Of a stretch of DNA of 10,027 nt, positions 1 through 6,303 are shown one piece after another. Each line of letters starts with the position of its first letter. The stretch's first letter is position 1. The position numbers and the translations under genes were made by a program. Source of the stretch: Trueperaceae bacterium (GTDB lineage: Bacteria; Deinococcota; Deinococci; Deinococcales; Trueperaceae); NCBI GenBank assembly GCA_029210865.1, contig JARGGE010000068.1:1-10027 (forward strand), written 5' to 3'. A model generated the notes under the pieces. That model was not told the DNA's origin, searched no databases, and saw only the letters and a program-made list of their open reading frames with translations.

Positions 1-2
1 CC

Positions 3-3000
3 CTCCCGCCCAAGCGGCGCTACGAGGCGGCGGTGGGTCGCTTGTTCCTGACGATCGCGCCGAGCCACGCCGACTACGAGAAGGTCCGCGATGGCACCTT
101 CCTCGACCTGGTGCACGGCACCTACACCACCCGCGGCTACCGCGCCGCGCGGTTCGTCGAGTACCACGAGGTCCCGACCGGGGTCCCGGTGACGCAGGTC
201 GGCGATTCGGTCGAGAGCATCTGGGCCGCCGCGGCGCAGGTGGTCACGACCCTGCTCGCCGGCGAGGACCTGATGCTCGACCTCAGCACGCTGCGCGCCG
301 AGGGCACGCCGGTCAACGGCTCGGGGGGCACCTCGAGCGGTCCGTCGTCCTTCGCCGTCGAGGTCTTCGACAGCTTCGCGCGCTGGGCGGCGCTCGGCGG
401 CGCCGAGTACGCCGGTCCGGTCGCGACCCTGCGCTACGTCTTCGCGCCGACGCTGCGCGTCATCCGCCAGGGCGGCACCCGCCGCGGCGCCGGCATGGCC
501 ACGCTGTCGATCACGCACCCCGACGTCCACGACTTCATCACGTCGAAGGACCTCGAGCGCGAACAGGCCGAGGGCGACATCAGCACCTTCAACATCAGCG
601 TGCTCGTGAGCGACGACTTCATGCGCCGCGCCCAGAGCGAGGGGCCGCAGGGCACGCTCTGGGAGATCGCCCAGCACGCCTGGCAGACCGGCGAGCCGGG
701 GTTGATCTACGTCGACCGGATCAACGACTTCAACCCGATGCGTGCCAGCCTGGGCGAGATCCGTTCGACCAACCCCTGCGTGACGGCCGACACCTGGGTC
801 ATGACGCACCTCGGTGCGCGTCGCGTGGCCGACCTCGTCGACCGGGACTTCTGCGCCGTCGTCGACGGTGCGACCTTCCCGCTCGAGAGCCGCGGCTTCT
901 TCCCCACGGGCACCAAGCCGGTGGTCAAGCTGCGCACGGTCGAGGGCTACGAGCTGCGGCTCACGCACGATCACCGCGTGAAGCGCGTCAGCTCGCGCAC
1001 GCGGGACCGGATCGACAGCGAGTGGTGTGAGGCGGGGGTGTTGCGCCCCGGGGACGAGGTCGTGTTGACCGACCAGCGCGGTGCGGGTGCGTGGTCCGGG
1101 CGCGGCAACGTCGAGCAGGGTTGGCTGCTGGGCATGTTGGTCGGTGACGGCACGTTCCTGGCCGACAAGGGCGACATGGCGTGCCTCGACCTGTGGGGGG
1201 ACGAGCGCGAGGCGATGGCCGCGCGCGCGACGGCCGCCCTGCGCGCGCCCGGCATGGGCATCGGGCGCCTGTGGCGGACGGACGCGGAGCAGAAGATCCG
1301 CATCGCTTCGGATGCCCTGACGCGCCTGGCCGCCGACTTCGGCGTTTCCCGTGGTGTGAAGACCGTTGGGGACGAGATCGAGCAGGCGTCGTCCACCTTC
1401 TACGCCGGTTTCCTCCAAGGGCTGTTCGACGCCGATGGCTCCGTGCAGGGGCGCCAGGCCAAGGGTGTCTCGGTGCGGCTCGCGCAATCCGACGACGCCA
1501 TGCTCCTTCGGGTGCAGCGGATGTTGGCGCGCTTGGGGATCATCGCGACGCTGGACCGCGAGCGACGGCCCGCGGGCACCCGCGAGCTCCCGGACGGCCG
1601 GGGTGGCGCGAAGGCCTACACCGTCGCAGCCCAACACGAGCTCGTCGTCGCCAACGACAACCTGCTGCGGTTCGCGGACGTCGTCGGGTTCGGGATCGCC
1701 GCGAAGCGGGACCGGCTGCGGGACGCGCTCGCAAGCGACGCGCGTCGACCGAACCGTGAGCGCTTCGTCGCCACGGTCCGATCGATCGACGACGACGGGA
1801 TCGAAGAGGTCTACGACGTCACGGTGGCCGAGGCGCACGCGTTCGATGCGAACGGGATCCTCGCCCACAACTGCGGCGAGATCCCGCTCTTCCCAGGGGA
1901 GCCGTGCGACCTGGGCGCGATCAACCTCGCCGCGTACGTCCGCGACGAGAGCGTGGGGCTCGAGGGCTTCGACGTCGAGGCGTTCCGCGCCGACGTCGGC
2001 ACCACCGTCCGGTTCCTCGACAACGTCCTCGAGGTCAACCGCTTCGCGCTCGAGGACAACCGCGAGATGAGCCACTACCTGCGCCGTCTGGGGCTCGGCA
2101 TCATGGGCCTGGCCGACGCCCTGATCCGCATGGGGTTCCGCTACGACAGCGACGACGGGCGCGCCGCCGTGCACGCGATGATCACCCACCTGCGCGAGGC
2201 GGCCACCGAGGCGAGCCGCGCGCTCGCCGAGGAGCGCGGCGCCTTCCCTGGCTTCCACGCCTCGTCGGTGGCGACCCCGCGCCGCAACGTGGCGCTGCTC
2301 ACGGTCGCCCCGACCGGCACCACCAGCATGCTCATGGGGGTGTCGTCCGGGGTCGAGCCGATCTTCGCGCCCTTCATCTACCGCAAGATCGGCACGAGCT
2401 ACGCGGCGCTGATCGCCCCGCTGTTCCGGGAGCTGCTCGACCGCCACGCCCCCCACCCCGCCTACGCCAAGGGCGGCGCGTGGGACTGGGAGAAGGTCGT
2501 GCAGGCGGTGCAGGACAACCACGGCAGCGTCCAAGGGCTCGACTTCGTGCCCGACGACGTGAAGGCCGTGCTCGTCTGCGCCCACGACATCGCGCCGGCC
2601 GACCACGTGCGGATGCAGGGCACGGTGCAGACCGCCTTCGACGCGGGTGGCGAGATGGTGGCCAACTCGATCTCGAAGACGATCAACCTGCCGCACGAGG
2701 CGACCGTGCACGACGTCTACGATTCGTACAGCCTGGCGTTCGACACCGGATGCAAGGGGATCACCGTGTACCGAGACGGATCGCGTCAGTTCCAGGTGCT
2801 GTCGACCAAGAAGGAGTCCAAGGTGGAGACCGCGGCGGAGGCGAAGCCGGCGGTGCGGGCCCCCGCGCCCGCCGCGCCCGTGCCCGCACCCGGCTCGCCC
2901 GCGAGCGCCGCGCCCCGGGTGGCGGTGCCGCGTTCGGCGGCGACGGCCCTCGAGCGCCTCCCGAGCGAACCGCTCTTCGACCGGCCCACCCGCCTGACCG

Positions 3001-3416
3001 GCTTCACCGACGCGGTCAAGCTGACGCTGCCCGGCGGCGAGCACCGGGGCTTCTACGTCACGGTGAACAAGCAGGACGGCTTGCCGGTCGAGGTGTTCAT
3101 CACGAGCGGCAAGGCCGGCGACGAGGCGAACGCCGACTCCGAGGCGCTCGGGCGGGTGGTCTCGATCGCGCTGCAGTACGGCGTCCCTGCCGAAGCGCTG
3201 GTGAAGACGCTGCGCGGCATCAACGGCGGCATGTACGGCTCCTACGAGGGACGCCTGGTCGCCAGCCGCGCCGACCTGATCGCGGTCGCGCTCGAGACCG
3301 CCGGCGCCGAGAACGTCCTCAACCGCGGGAAGGCCTGCCCCGACTGCGGCGCGCCGCTGCGCTTCGAAGAGGGCTGCATGAAGTGCGAGTCCTGCGGCTA
3401 CAGCAAGTGCGGTTGA
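3..3416 (+). CDS. nrdJ: Adenosylcobalamin-dependent (class II) ribonucleotide reductase, 5'-partial, intein-containing
   Basis: Reduces ribonucleotides to deoxyribonucleotides in the cytoplasm using B12-generated thiyl radical chemistry. The frame is open to the left edge, so the true start lies outside; the GTG at 33 is probably internal. Numbering from that GTG: GDSVESIW near 58, the RQGGTRRGAGM and ITHPD motifs near 145-163, STNP at 245-248, the intein at 249-613, then C614-GE (catalytic NPCGE once spliced), EPCDLGAINLA (C625), RRLGLGIMGLADAL, VAPTGTTSMLMG and GCKGITVYRDGSRQ. After a Pro/Ala-rich linker (about 930-978) come a TSCPD-type domain (about 985-1095) and a C-terminal zinc-ribbon-like tail with cysteines 1102, 1105, 1115, 1118, 1121 and 1126. 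In class II enzymes such tail cysteines are thought to re-reduce the active site. About 772 extein residues are visible. The sequence resembles the Deinococcus-type enzyme from memory. It is followed by a strong hairpin terminator. Confidence 0.95.
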   Translation, partial: LPPKRRYEAAVGRLFLTIAPSHADYEKVRDGTFLDLVHGTYTTRGYRAARFVEYHEVPTGVPVTQVGDSVESIWAAAAQVVTTLLAGEDLMLDLSTLRAEGTPVNGSGGTSSGPSSFAVEVFDSFARWAALGGAEYAGPVATLRYVFAPTLRVIRQGGTRRGAGMATLSITHPDVHDFITSKDLEREQAEGDISTFNISVLVSDDFMRRAQSEGPQGTLWEIAQHAWQTGEPGLIYVDRINDFNPMRASLGEIRSTNPCVTADTWVMTHLGARRVADLVDRDFCAVVDGATFPLESRGFFPTGTKPVVKLRTVEGYELRLTHDHRVKRVSSRTRDRIDSEWCEAGVLRPGDEVVLTDQRGAGAWSGRGNVEQGWLLGMLVGDGTFLADKGDMACLDLWGDEREAMAARATAALRAPGMGIGRLWRTDAEQKIRIASDALTRLAADFGVSRGVKTVGDEIEQASSTFYAGFLQGLFDADGSVQGRQAKGVSVRLAQSDDAMLLRVQRMLARLGIIATLDRERRPAGTRELPDGRGGAKAYTVAAQHELVVANDNLLRFADVVGFGIAAKRDRLRDALASDARRPNRERFVATVRSIDDDGIEEVYDVTVAEAHAFDANGILAHNCGEIPLFPGEPCDLGAINLAAYVRDESVGLEGFDVEAFRADVGTTVRFLDNVLEVNRFALEDNREMSHYLRRLGLGIMGLADALIRMGFRYDSDDGRAAVHAMITHLREAATEASRALAEERGAFPGFHASSVATPRRNVALLTVAPTGTTSMLMGVSSGVEPIFAPFIYRKIGTSYAALIAPLFRELLDRHAPHPAYAKGGAWDWEKVVQAVQDNHGSVQGLDFVPDDVKAVLVCAHDIAPADHVRMQGTVQTAFDAGGEMVANSISKTINLPHEATVHDVYDSYSLAFDTGCKGITVYRDGSRQFQVLSTKKESKVETAAEAKPAVRAPAPAAPVPAPGSPASAAPRVAVPRSAATALERLPSEPLFDRPTRLTGFTDAVKLTLPGGEHRGFYVTVNKQDGLPVEVFITSGKAGDEANADSEALGRVVSIALQYGVPAEALVKTLRGINGGMYGSYEGRLVASRADLIAVALETAGAENVLNRGKACPDCGAPLRFEEGCMKCESCGYSKCG
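777..1871 (+). mobile_element. Intein with LAGLIDADG homing endonuclease, inserted in nrdJ
   Basis: A 365-residue in-frame protein-splicing element, nrdJ residues 249-613. The N-terminal splicing block starts with Cys1 (CVTADTWVMT). Block B is LTHDHRV, with the TxxH motif at 311-314. Two dodecapeptide endonuclease motifs follow: WLLGMLVGDG (364-373) and GFLQGLFDADG (459-469), both keeping the acidic residue. The C-terminal blocks are EEVYDVTVAEAHAF and ILAHN, ending in the His-Asn pair. The next residue is Cys614, the +1 nucleophile and also the catalytic cysteine of the host enzyme. All splicing and endonuclease signatures look intact, so I infer a full-length, splicing-competent and possibly mobile element. 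The intein uses noticeably more TTG, GGT, CGT and similar codons than the flanking exteins, which suggests acquisition from elsewhere. Boundaries are set by the conserved STNP|CGEI sequence of the host. Confidence 0.93.
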
Positions 3417-3437
3417 GCGCCTGACCCGCACCCCCGA

Positions 3438-3471
3438 GCGCCGGCCGGCACCTTCGGGTGCCGGCCGGCGC
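3438..3471. terminator. Bidirectional hairpin terminator with UUCG tetraloop
   Basis: Perfect 15-bp GC-rich stem (3438-3452 with 3457-3471) closed by a C(TTCG)G tetraloop. It lies between the nrdJ stop (3416) and the stop of the convergent MazG-like gene (3507). No U-tract follows on either side. It could serve both genes as an intrinsic-like terminator or as a 3'-end-protecting hairpin. Confidence 0.75.
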
Positions 3472-3506
3472 GGTGTCGGGGCGCGGCCGTCCCGCGAGCG
3501 CCGTGC

Positions 3507-3845
3507 TCAGCGCTCGTCCCCCGAACCACCGATCACGCCGCGCGCCGCGCGGTCGGCCAGCTTGGCCAGGTTGGTGGCGGCGACGGTCTCGAGCGGGACG
3601 CCCAGGTCGCGGGCGAGGACGGCGACGTACCACAGCACGTCGCCGAGCTCCTTCACGAGGGCGTCGCGCTGGGCGTCGCTCAGGGCGACGCCGGGCAGCC
3701 AGCCTTCGTCGCGCATGAGCTTGCCGAGCTTCTCGGCGACCTCGCCGGACTCGCCGGCGAGCTTCAGGGCGGGGTAGAGGACGCGGGCCGCGTCCGGGAA
3801 GCGGGCGGTGGCGAGCGCGCCGGTCTGGTACTCGTCGAGGGTCAT
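3507..3845 (-). CDS. MazG-like nucleotide pyrophosphohydrolase
   Basis: 112-aa cytoplasmic protein of the all-alpha NTP pyrophosphatase (MazG-like) superfamily, which hydrolyses (d)NTPs to NMP and pyrophosphate. The metal-binding signature is visible as E32-S-G-E35 (GESGEVAEKLGK) followed by E66-L-G-D69 (KELGDVLWYVA), the expected ExxE...ExxD order. The length fits a single-domain MazG-like enzyme, not the two-domain E. coli MazG (about 260 aa). The substrate cannot be read from sequence; housecleaning of non-canonical nucleotides is the family's usual role. The ATG at 3845 is chosen because the family-like N-terminus MTLDEYQ begins there and a TAGCCT box lies exactly 7 nt upstream, indicating a leaderless transcript; there is no Shine-Dalgarno. 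The gene converges on nrdJ and diverges from the S41 protease gene. A nucleotide-pool link with nrdJ is plausible but they are separate transcription units. Confidence 0.85.
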   Translation of the reverse strand: MTLDEYQTGALATARFPDAARVLYPALKLAGESGEVAEKLGKLMRDEGWLPGVALSDAQRDALVKELGDVLWYVAVLARDLGVPLETVAATNLAKLADRAARGVIGGSGDER

Positions 3846-3852
3846 GGCGCCC

Positions 3853-3880
3853 AGGCTACCCGGACGCGGGCGTGTGTCGG
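3853..3880 (-). promoter_or_regulatory. Leaderless promoter of the MazG-like gene
   Basis: Reading the minus strand, a -35-like CCGACA (3880-3875) is followed by a 16-nt spacer and a -10 TAGCCT (3858-3853), then GGGCGCC and the ATG. A -10 box ending 7 nt before the start codon places transcription initiation at or next to the ATG. TAnnnT leaderless promoters are known in Deinococcus. The same 19-nt string covering the box and start codon recurs before the dipeptidase gene. Confidence 0.6.
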
Positions 3881-3921
3881 TGCCGACGGACCGCGGCGCT
3901 GCCGTGCGGCATGGTGGTGGG

Positions 3922-4952
3922 GTGAACGGACCTGGGCGCGCCGCGTGCTCGATCGGGCTCGTCGCGGCGCTCGTGTGGGGCGGCGCGCACGCCCAGGCGT
4001 CGCTCGGCGACGCCGCTCGGTCGCGCTACGAGGCGACGATCCTCGAGCTGCTCGGCGAACCCAGCGGGCGGGCGTTCCTCGAGGTGTTGCGCGCCATCGA
4101 GGGCGAGTACCTCGGCGCCGCCGACCCGGCGGTGCTGCTCGAGGGGGCCCTGCGGGGCCTGGTGGACGCCCTCGACGACCCGTACGTCCGCTACCTCGAC
4201 ATCAAGGACCTGGTCACCGAGGTGGCCGCCCGACGCGATCCGGACGTGATCGTCACGGCCACGCTCGGCGACCTCGGTTACGTGCGGGTGCGTTCGTTCG
4301 ACAGCGAGCGCACGGGGGAGCGCTTCGGGACCGAGCTCGACGCCCTGCTCGTGCGCGGCGTCCGGGGCCTGGTGCTCGACCTGCGCGGCAACGACGGCGG
4401 CCTGGTGCTCACGGGCCTCCAGGTCCTCGATCGGTTGCTGCCCGACGGCGTGCTCGACTACCGCAGTTCGCCTCGGGGTCCGCTCTCGCTCGGCTTCGCG
4501 AACCCGCGGGCCACGGCGCTCCCCGTGGCGGTCCTCGTCGACGCGGGCACGGCGTCCACCGCCGAGATCGTGCGGGCGCCCTCCAGACGTACGGTCGCGC
4601 GCGCCTATACGGCGGGATCACCGCCGGCAAGGGGGTGGGGCAGACGAGCCTCGCGCTGCCGAACGGCGGTGAACTGCGCCTGGTCACCTTCGCCTGGACG
4701 CTGCCGGACGGCCGCAGCATCGACGGTTGGGGCTTGACCCCGGACGTGCCCGTCCGCGCGAGCGCGGCGTCGACCACGGTGCCGGGCGCGGCCCTCGACC
4801 TGGCCGACGTCGCCGCCGACGCCGAGCGCGACCCCACGCTGTCGGCGGCCCTCGTCGACCTTCGGTCGGTGCTCGGCGACGACCTGACGTCCGCGGAGCC
4901 GCGGCCGCTCGAGGCGCCGCCCGAACCGACGCGGAGCGAGGGCGCCCCCTGA
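3922..4952 (+). pseudogene. S41-family secreted serine protease (C-terminal-processing type), PDZ-less, frameshifted
   Basis: Starts at GTG 3922, giving a signal peptide (MNGPGRAACSIGLVAALVWG, cleavage after AHA, residue 24), so export is expected. Then come a helical N-terminal region ending DDPYVRYLD, the core strand GDLGYVRVRSF, LVLDLRGNDGG, and the catalytic region AGTASTAEIV (Ser212). The frame breaks near 4572: the first frame runs into unrelated residues and stops at 4737, while the family sequence resumes in frame 3 as AGALQTYGR, ITAGKGVGQTSLALPNGGEL and DGRSIDGWGLTPDVPV, ending at 4952. Restoring one base (GTGCGG to GTGGCGG) gives a 343-aa protein with the Ser212-Lys237 dyad 25 residues apart, as I recall for CtpA and Prc. 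No PDZ domain lies between DPYVRYLD and the core. Either a sequencing error or a recent null allele. No Shine-Dalgarno is seen; a weak CATGGT lies 6 nt before the GTG. Confidence 0.8.
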
Positions 4953-4983
4953 GCCCGACGGAAGCGTCCCGTGGCGCAGTGGC

Positions 4984-5013
4984 TGGACAGGTTCGGTCCT
5001 GCTCTGGTACCCT
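4984..5013 (+). promoter_or_regulatory. Promoter of tRNA-Asn
   Basis: A -35 TGGACA (4984-4989, five of six to TTGACA), an 18-nt spacer and a -10 TACCCT (5008-5013, fits TAnnnT) precede the tRNA by 48 nt. Transcription would start near 5020 and leave a short 5' leader for RNase P to remove. It lies in the 109-base gap after the protease stop, where I see no gene. Confidence 0.55.
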
Positions 5014-5061
5014 GATTGCCGCTCGCGCCGCGATCCGCCGGTCGTCGACGCGAGCGCTCGT

Positions 5062-5136
5062 TCGGCGGTAGCTCAGCGGTAGAGCGATCGGCTGTTAACC
5101 GATTGGTCGTAGGTTCGATTCCTACCCGCCGAGCCA
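5062..5136 (+). tRNA. tRNA-Asn (GTT anticodon), CCA encoded
   Basis: A full cloverleaf can be drawn by eye. The acceptor TCGGCGG (5062-5068) pairs with CCGCCGA (5126-5132), followed by discriminator G5133 and an encoded CCA (5134-5136). The D-arm is GCTC...GAGC. The anticodon stem ATCGG/CCGAT encloses loop CTGTTAA, with anticodon GTT for asparagine. The T-arm GTAGG/CCTAC encloses TTCGATT. It is a single-gene unit with its own promoter and downstream hairpins. Confidence 0.96.
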
Positions 5137-5138
5137 TG

Positions 5139-5156
5139 CGATCTCTCAGGAGATCG
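5139..5156 (+). terminator. First hairpin downstream of tRNA-Asn
   Basis: Perfect 7-bp stem CGATCTC/GAGATCG with TCAG loop starting 3 nt after the tRNA CCA. It abuts a second, longer hairpin. It may contribute to 3'-end trimming or termination. Confidence 0.45.
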
Positions 5157-5189
5157 GAAACGGATCGAACCCATGGTTCGGTCCGTTTC
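5157..5189 (+). terminator. Main terminator of tRNA-Asn
   Basis: 15-bp stem (5157-5171 with 5175-5189, one T-G wobble at 5165/5181) with a 3-nt CAT loop. The left arm carries AAA and the right arm ends GTTTC, so the base is A/T-rich with a short T run. This is the expected place for termination of the tRNA transcript before the dipeptidase promoter. Confidence 0.7.
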
Positions 5190-5231
5190 GTCATGGGTCG
5201 GGAGGCGTCGGGCCGATCGCCGGGTTGCGTG

Positions 5232-5261
5232 CGGACCCTCCCTCGGGCGACGGGGTAGCCT
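5232..5261 (+). promoter_or_regulatory. Leaderless promoter of the dipeptidase-ClC operon
   Basis: The -10 TAGCCT (5256-5261) is followed by GGGCGCC and the ATG at 5269, identical to the MazG-like gene start. The -35 is weak: CGGACC at 5232-5237 with an 18-nt spacer is the best candidate. No Shine-Dalgarno precedes the ATG, consistent with a leaderless mRNA. Confidence 0.55.
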
Positions 5262-5268
5262 GGGCGCC

Positions 5269-6297
5269 ATGCAGCCCGTCTTCGATGGCCACAACGACAC
5301 CCTGCTCGCCCTGCTCCAGCACCCCGAGCGGGCCTTCGGCGAACGCCTCGCCGAGGGCCATATCGACCGCGTCCGGGCCCGCGAGGGCGGCTTGGTCGGT
5401 GGGCTGTTCGCGATGTTCACCCCGGAGCGCGACGGTGGCATGGGAGGCGTGCCCGCCAAGACGCCCGCGGACCGCGCGCCCAACGGCCCGATCGACGGCG
5501 ACCACGCGCTGCGCACGACCCTGCGGATGTTCGCGCTGCTCCGCCGGCTCGAGTCCGAAGGGCACCTGCGCGTGTGCACCACGCAGGCCGAGGTCGACGC
5601 TGCCGTCGCCGACGGCGTGTTGGCCGCGGTCCCGCACCTCGAGGGCGCCGAGGCGATCGTCCACCTCAAGGTGCTGGAGGTGCTCCATGCCCTCGGGCTC
5701 CGCTCGCTGGGTCCGGTGTGGAGCCGGCCCAACGCCTTCGCCACGGGGGTGCCGTTCGCCTTCCCGGGCACGCCGGACGTCGGCCCCGGGCTCACCGCGG
5801 CCGGCCGCGCGCTGGTGGCCGCGTGCGACCGCCTCCGCATCGTCCTCGACGTCTCGCACCTGAACGAGGCGGGGTTCTGGGAACTGCTCGAGCACGGCGC
5901 CCGCCCGGTGGTCGCGAGCCACTCGAACGTGCACGCCCTGAGCGCCAGCCCGCGCAACCTCACCGACGACCAGCTCGCGGCGCTCGCCGAACGCGACGGC
6001 CTGGTGGGCCTCAACTTCGCGGTCGGTTTCCTGCGGGAGGACGGTCGCGGCGACGCGGCCACCCCGCTCGAGACCATGGTGCGGCACCTCGACCGCCTCG
6101 TCGCGACGATGGGCGAGGACCGCGTCGGCTTCGGGTCGGACTTCGACGGCGCGACCATGCCGGCCGCGATCGGCGACGCGGCCGGTCTGCCGCGTCTGAT
6201 CGAGGCGCTCCGTGCTCACGGTTGGGACGACGCCCTCATCGACAAGGTGGCCTACCGCAACTGGCTCGCCTTGCTTCGGCGCGTGCAGGAAGGCTGA
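5269..6297 (+). CDS. Membrane dipeptidase homologue (peptidase family M19)
   Basis: 342-aa zinc metallopeptidase of the renal-dipeptidase family, which cleaves a range of dipeptides; some bacterial members act on other amide substrates. Metal and active-site residues in order: H8-x-D10 (FDGHNDTLL), E125 (PHLEGAE), H197 (DVSHLNEAGFW), H218 (VASHSNVHA) and D291 (GFGSDFDGA). The spacing matches the family pattern of HxD, bridging Glu, two His and a late Asp. The length is normal for bacterial members. No signal peptide or membrane segment is visible, so a cytoplasmic location is likely despite the family name. The frame is open further upstream, but ATG 5269 is preferred because the conserved FDGHND motif sits right after it and a TAGCCT box ends 7 nt before it. 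The gene is followed after 6 nt by the ClC gene, so the two are probably co-transcribed. The preferred substrate cannot be inferred. Confidence 0.92.
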   Translation: MQPVFDGHNDTLLALLQHPERAFGERLAEGHIDRVRAREGGLVGGLFAMFTPERDGGMGGVPAKTPADRAPNGPIDGDHALRTTLRMFALLRRLESEGHLRVCTTQAEVDAAVADGVLAAVPHLEGAEAIVHLKVLEVLHALGLRSLGPVWSRPNAFATGVPFAFPGTPDVGPGLTAAGRALVAACDRLRIVLDVSHLNEAGFWELLEHGARPVVASHSNVHALSASPRNLTDDQLAALAERDGLVGLNFAVGFLREDGRGDAATPLETMVRHLDRLVATMGEDRVGFGSDFDGATMPAAIGDAAGLPRLIEALRAHGWDDALIDKVAYRNWLALLRRVQEG

Positions 6298-6303
6298 GAC
6301 GCG

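Noticed and set aside
1904..3424. 506-codon plus-strand frame inside nrdJ (and similar ones at 5574-8006 and 1181-1759)
   Set aside because: Arg/Gly/Pro/Ala-rich shadow frames of G/C-ended codons. The nrdJ, dipeptidase and ClC frames carry the conserved motifs.
3417..3506. Long inverted repeat that could be an insertion-sequence end or toxin-antitoxin RNA
   Set aside because: It is a single hairpin with a UUCG loop between two convergent stops, best read as a terminator; there is no transposase or target duplication.
4953..5061. A second tRNA or small RNA upstream of tRNA-Asn (GTGGCGCAGTGG resembles a tRNA 5' part)
   Set aside because: No acceptor, anticodon or T-arm pairing can be drawn; the segment is better explained by the TGGACA/TACCCT promoter.
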